Source of the DNA: Candidatus Poseidoniales archaeon
GTDB lineage: Archaea > Thermoplasmatota > Poseidoniia > Poseidoniales > Thalassarchaeaceae
DNA length: 64,000 nt
Direction of reading: 5' to 3'
NCBI GenBank assembly: GCA_028283505.1
Contig: JAPOFX010000001.1
Span: 72,197 to 136,196 of the forward strand
In this document: positions 61,790 through 64,000 of the stretch, piece after piece
Layout of the letters: each line of letters begins with the position of its first letter
Position numbering within the stretch: position 1 is the stretch's first letter
Notes under the pieces: model-generated
Seen by the model: the letters and a program-made list of their open reading frames with translations, nothing else
What the model was told of the DNA's origin: nothing
Database searches by the model: none
Program-made: the position numbers and the translations under genes

Positions 61790-63034
61790 ATGAATCTGAA
61801 AATAACAAGCACAATGATGACAATGATGTTTCTGCTAAGCGCACTCGCAGGGTGCACTGGCGGAGATGAAGCAGTTGACCTGGACGACTCAGACGGAGGC
61901 TACGATTACGCCTCTAACGTCGACAATCACCGAATGCTGATGGGAGATGTCTGCGATATCAAGGACCTATCCGGAGCATACGACTGGGACGGTGTCATGG
62001 ACATATATGAGAACGGAAAGCACGCAGAGAAGTCTGACGGCTCCTACAGGACGCTGATGGCCTTCGCTGACGCATCCGGTAAGAATCACGCATACGATGA
62101 TTACTATGGCGCAGATGGCTCATGGAACGACTTCGTATCTGCTGCTATCGAGGGCACAGGACCATTCGCAGGCGAGTCTGACACTGTCAGGGATCAAGCC
62201 ACAGAGAAGGGAATCCAGAACGGTGTGATGACTGCATACGCTATCCACGAGCTCAACGCAGCCATCATCAAGGCTGAAGCGGGAAACTGGGGGCCTGATG
62301 ACGCTCAGCACGCATGGGATGAGGGATGGGCATTCTACCACGGACCAGATGATGCAGATGCAGACTACGACGGATGCGGGCCATTCGCTACCGCAGCAAA
62401 AAGAGGTGGAAACTTCGGAACCGGAGATGCGACAAACATCGCTACTCTAGCAGCAATGAACGACGGACTTACAGCATTGAAGAATGAAGACATGCAAGGA
62501 GTAATCGACGCACGTGACGAAGTTCTGAAGAACGTGGTAATCGTTTACTCACAAGCTTCCGTTAGGTATGCATCGAAAATGACAGATGACCTAGCCGCTG
62601 GAGATACTGCAGACTACGACAAGCACCAGGCAGAGGGTCACGCCTTCTACCGGGTAATTGAGGCATATGTCGCCGAGCACACGTCAATCTGCTACAACAT
62701 GGTCTCTCACTCGGTCTCATCGGATAGCTCACAGGCATCTTGCGAGGCATACATGTATCTAGAAAACTACACATCTCCAAACGACCCGAATGGAGAGGAG
62801 TTTACTGGTTGCTATAATTCGGTGACACACGCTCAGCACGAGGGAATGTCTCAGGAAGAGTGCGAGGCTTTTGGATGGTATGCTAATTACTATAATAACA
62901 AGATTCTCGAAATCTTTGATCTGAAAAATGATGGAGATGAAACAGCAGATTACGAAGCTGATGTTCGCTCATACTTACAGCCAGTCTGGGATGCATTTGG
63001 CATCACAGCTGACGATATTGGAACACTCCAGTAG
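61790..63034 (+). CDS. Fea1-like low-iron-inducible lipoprotein
   Basis: 414 residues from an ATG. The lipobox LAGC gives a lipid-anchored Cys22, followed by an acidic linker. Two related helical halves each contain an E-G-x-A-F-Y motif: WDEGWAFYHG (176-185) followed by 'CGPFATAAKRGGNFGTGDA', and AEGHAFYRVIEAYVA (281-295). This pattern matches Fea1 (PF07692), the algal low-iron and high-CO2 induced periplasmic protein that promotes iron assimilation. Residues 301-370 are an insertion with two copies of a Cys repeat, 'CYNMVSHSVSSDSSQASCEA' and 'CYNSVTHAQHEGMSQEECEA'. It lies between two transferrin-like genes and has an iron-box-like operator. Assignment rests on motifs recalled from the family. 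Confidence 0.65.
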   Translation: MNLKITSTMMTMMFLLSALAGCTGGDEAVDLDDSDGGYDYASNVDNHRMLMGDVCDIKDLSGAYDWDGVMDIYENGKHAEKSDGSYRTLMAFADASGKNHAYDDYYGADGSWNDFVSAAIEGTGPFAGESDTVRDQATEKGIQNGVMTAYAIHELNAAIIKAEAGNWGPDDAQHAWDEGWAFYHGPDDADADYDGCGPFATAAKRGGNFGTGDATNIATLAAMNDGLTALKNEDMQGVIDARDEVLKNVVIVYSQASVRYASKMTDDLAAGDTADYDKHQAEGHAFYRVIEAYVAEHTSICYNMVSHSVSSDSSQASCEAYMYLENYTSPNDPNGEEFTGCYNSVTHAQHEGMSQEECEAFGWYANYYNNKILEIFDLKNDGDETADYEADVRSYLQPVWDAFGITADDIGTLQ

Positions 63035-63065
63035 GTAACTGAAATCTAAAGATATAGCCAAGGCT

Positions 63066-63097
63066 CTGTAGTGCTACTGCAGATGACACAACTTTTT
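63066..63097 (+). terminator. Possible terminator after the Fea1-like gene
   Basis: A small hairpin GTAG-TG-CTAC (63068-63077) is followed by a T5 run at 63093-63097, 59 bases after the stop. Weak. Confidence 0.25.
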
Positions 63098-63238
63098 GTT
63101 GGCAGGGGGCGCATTAGCGTCATACACACACCCAATCATCAATTTCGAATCCGCAGTTCGGAACGCTCCCTGTCAACACCTAGAAAATGGAGATTAGAAA
63201 CTAAAAGCATCCAAATACCACAATCCTTGGTCATTAGC

Positions 63239-64000
63239 ATGAAGTCATCAATAGCTCATCCAAAGCCGTCAACAGGGGGCGGGGTTAGAGCTTCAGCGAT
63301 GGCTGTTTTGATCATCTCATGCGCGGTCTCCGGTTGCTTAGGCCAAGATAAACCTGAAGAGGAAAGAACTTCTATCACAATCGCCTACGAGGTTTCTCCA
63401 AACATGGTCGATCCTGGCTTGAGTCCACAGATTTTCTCGGACTACATATCCGAAATCTCGGACTTTGATATTACAATAAACATTGTTGACTCTAAGGTGG
63501 CCATGTTAGAGGCACTTAGGTTTGGAAATGTCGATGTTGCGTACATGGACAGTGGTAACGCGTGGATAGGGTGGAACCAATATGGAATAGAGGTTCTAGC
63601 CGCCGATCAAAAATCTGATGGAAGATCTTACTATAACGCAAACGCATGGGTATTGAATGACAGTGACATGGCAATCGCGCATCTTGACTCAGATCAGCTC
63701 ACTAACCCATTTTCCCTCATGGAAAGTAAGGTGTCATGTCATACGGGTTGGCTAGACTCAGTTGGAATGATGCTTCCAATGGGCTTCCTGCTAGGTCTGG
63801 GATATGCAAATATTGTGGGGGATCCAAACGATATCGAATCACTCAGAGGAACAATCCATGGATACTTTAGTCAGGACTCTTCGATCCCTGATCCGGGATC
63901 GCCGCTCTATGGGCTTTCAGGAGCACTAAAATGCCTCTCAGAAGGGTCGGGGGACATAGCATTCGCCAAGGAAAACTCAATCCAAGATTTCTGTCCAATT
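63239..64000 (+). CDS. Transferrin-lobe-like lipoprotein, paralogue with altered ligands, 3' partial
   Basis: 254 residues visible; the frame runs through the end of the window. Start chosen at the ATG 63239, giving a lipoprotein signal with VSGC (Cys33); the frame is open back to an ATG at 63083. It aligns with the protein at 57512-58576 almost without gaps, with identical positions for Asp104, Tyr131 (SYYNANAW), 'SCHTGWLDSVGM' (166-177) and GDI near 239. It differs at two key sites: Leu226 (LYGLSGALKC) replaces the ligand Tyr, and Asp173 replaces the anion-binding Lys/Arg. The His ligand position lies beyond the window. It may bind another metal or be a partner of the first. Confidence 0.8.
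   Translation, partial: MKSSIAHPKPSTGGGVRASAMAVLIISCAVSGCLGQDKPEEERTSITIAYEVSPNMVDPGLSPQIFSDYISEISDFDITINIVDSKVAMLEALRFGNVDVAYMDSGNAWIGWNQYGIEVLAADQKSDGRSYYNANAWVLNDSDMAIAHLDSDQLTNPFSLMESKVSCHTGWLDSVGMMLPMGFLLGLGYANIVGDPNDIESLRGTIHGYFSQDSSIPDPGSPLYGLSGALKCLSEGSGDIAFAKENSIQDFCPI

Noticed and set aside
63083-63238. N-terminal extension of the second transferrin-like protein from ATG 63083
   Set aside because: It would place 85 residues before the lipobox, incompatible with a lipoprotein signal; the frame is open by chance.

Overview
The window is about 64 kb of a compact, mid-GC archaeal chromosome. It carries archaeal housekeeping genes: RadA, a Hel308-type helicase, KEOPS Cgi121, RNA polymerase subunit K, Gar1, an RqcH/NEMF homologue and an initiator tRNA with an encoded CCA. 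Alongside these are bacterial-type genes (cold-shock protein, ferrochelatase, heme A synthase, heme O synthase, tryptophan 2,3-dioxygenase, DUF454) and several very large secreted proteins with PKD-like, FG-GAP or calcium-binding repeats. This mixture is typical of the marine planktonic Thermoplasmatota, and Marine Group II (Candidatus Poseidoniales) fits best. The assignment is an inference from gene content. No rRNA, CRISPR array or insertion sequence was seen.

Layout. 1-6.2 kb: a 5'-truncated surface protein, GT2 and GT4 glycosyltransferases and an AI-2E-type permease. 6.2-13.9 kb: thiamine pyrophosphokinase-like protein, an M29-like protein that has lost most metal ligands, CspA, a candidate structured RNA, ferrochelatase, DUF454, a beta-propeller lipoprotein and dihydroorotase. 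14-22 kb: initiator tRNA-Met, radA, the minus-strand set helicase / cgi121 / pepF, a hotdog thioesterase and an AstE/AspA-type deacylase. 22-32 kb: an anchored subtilisin with calcium-binding repeats, an isopropylmalate/homocitrate synthase-like enzyme, CtaB, CtaA, RpoK, thiolase and tryptophan dioxygenase. 32-43 kb: GNAT, RqcH, alpha/beta hydrolase, a membrane protein with an RG-rich tail, a NUDIX-MBL fusion, aldo/keto reductase, a 59-residue membrane peptide, tRNA-Gln and 2-oxoacid:ferredoxin oxidoreductase. 43-55 kb: an anchored cyclophilin, aconitase, a 2145-residue FG-GAP surface protein and S-adenosylhomocysteine hydrolase. 55-64 kb: TPR membrane protein, a sugar-dehydrogenase-like lipoprotein and the iron-related cluster.

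The most striking part is 57.5-64 kb. The protein at 57512-58576 would probably be auto-annotated as a phosphonate-binding protein. Residue by residue it looks like one transferrin lobe: Asp, Tyr, Tyr and His sit at the four iron-ligand positions, and the SCHTG anion-binding segment is present. A divergent lipoprotein paralogue starts at 63239 and runs off the window. Between them lies a lipoprotein resembling the algal low-iron-inducible protein Fea1. Both the transferrin-like gene and the Fea1-like gene have the same operator-like palindrome, TTTAGG-N4-CCTAAA, at their promoters, which matches the core of the DtxR/IdeR iron box. Together this suggests an iron-regulated surface iron-capture system built from parts otherwise known from marine algae and animals.

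Metabolically the window suggests an aerobic heterotroph. Secreted and cytosolic peptidases, tryptophan oxidation, thiolase, ferredoxin-dependent 2-oxoacid oxidation, aconitase and heme A/O synthesis for a terminal oxidase are all present. Heme, Fe-S and oxidase chemistry together imply a high iron demand, consistent with the proposed uptake locus.
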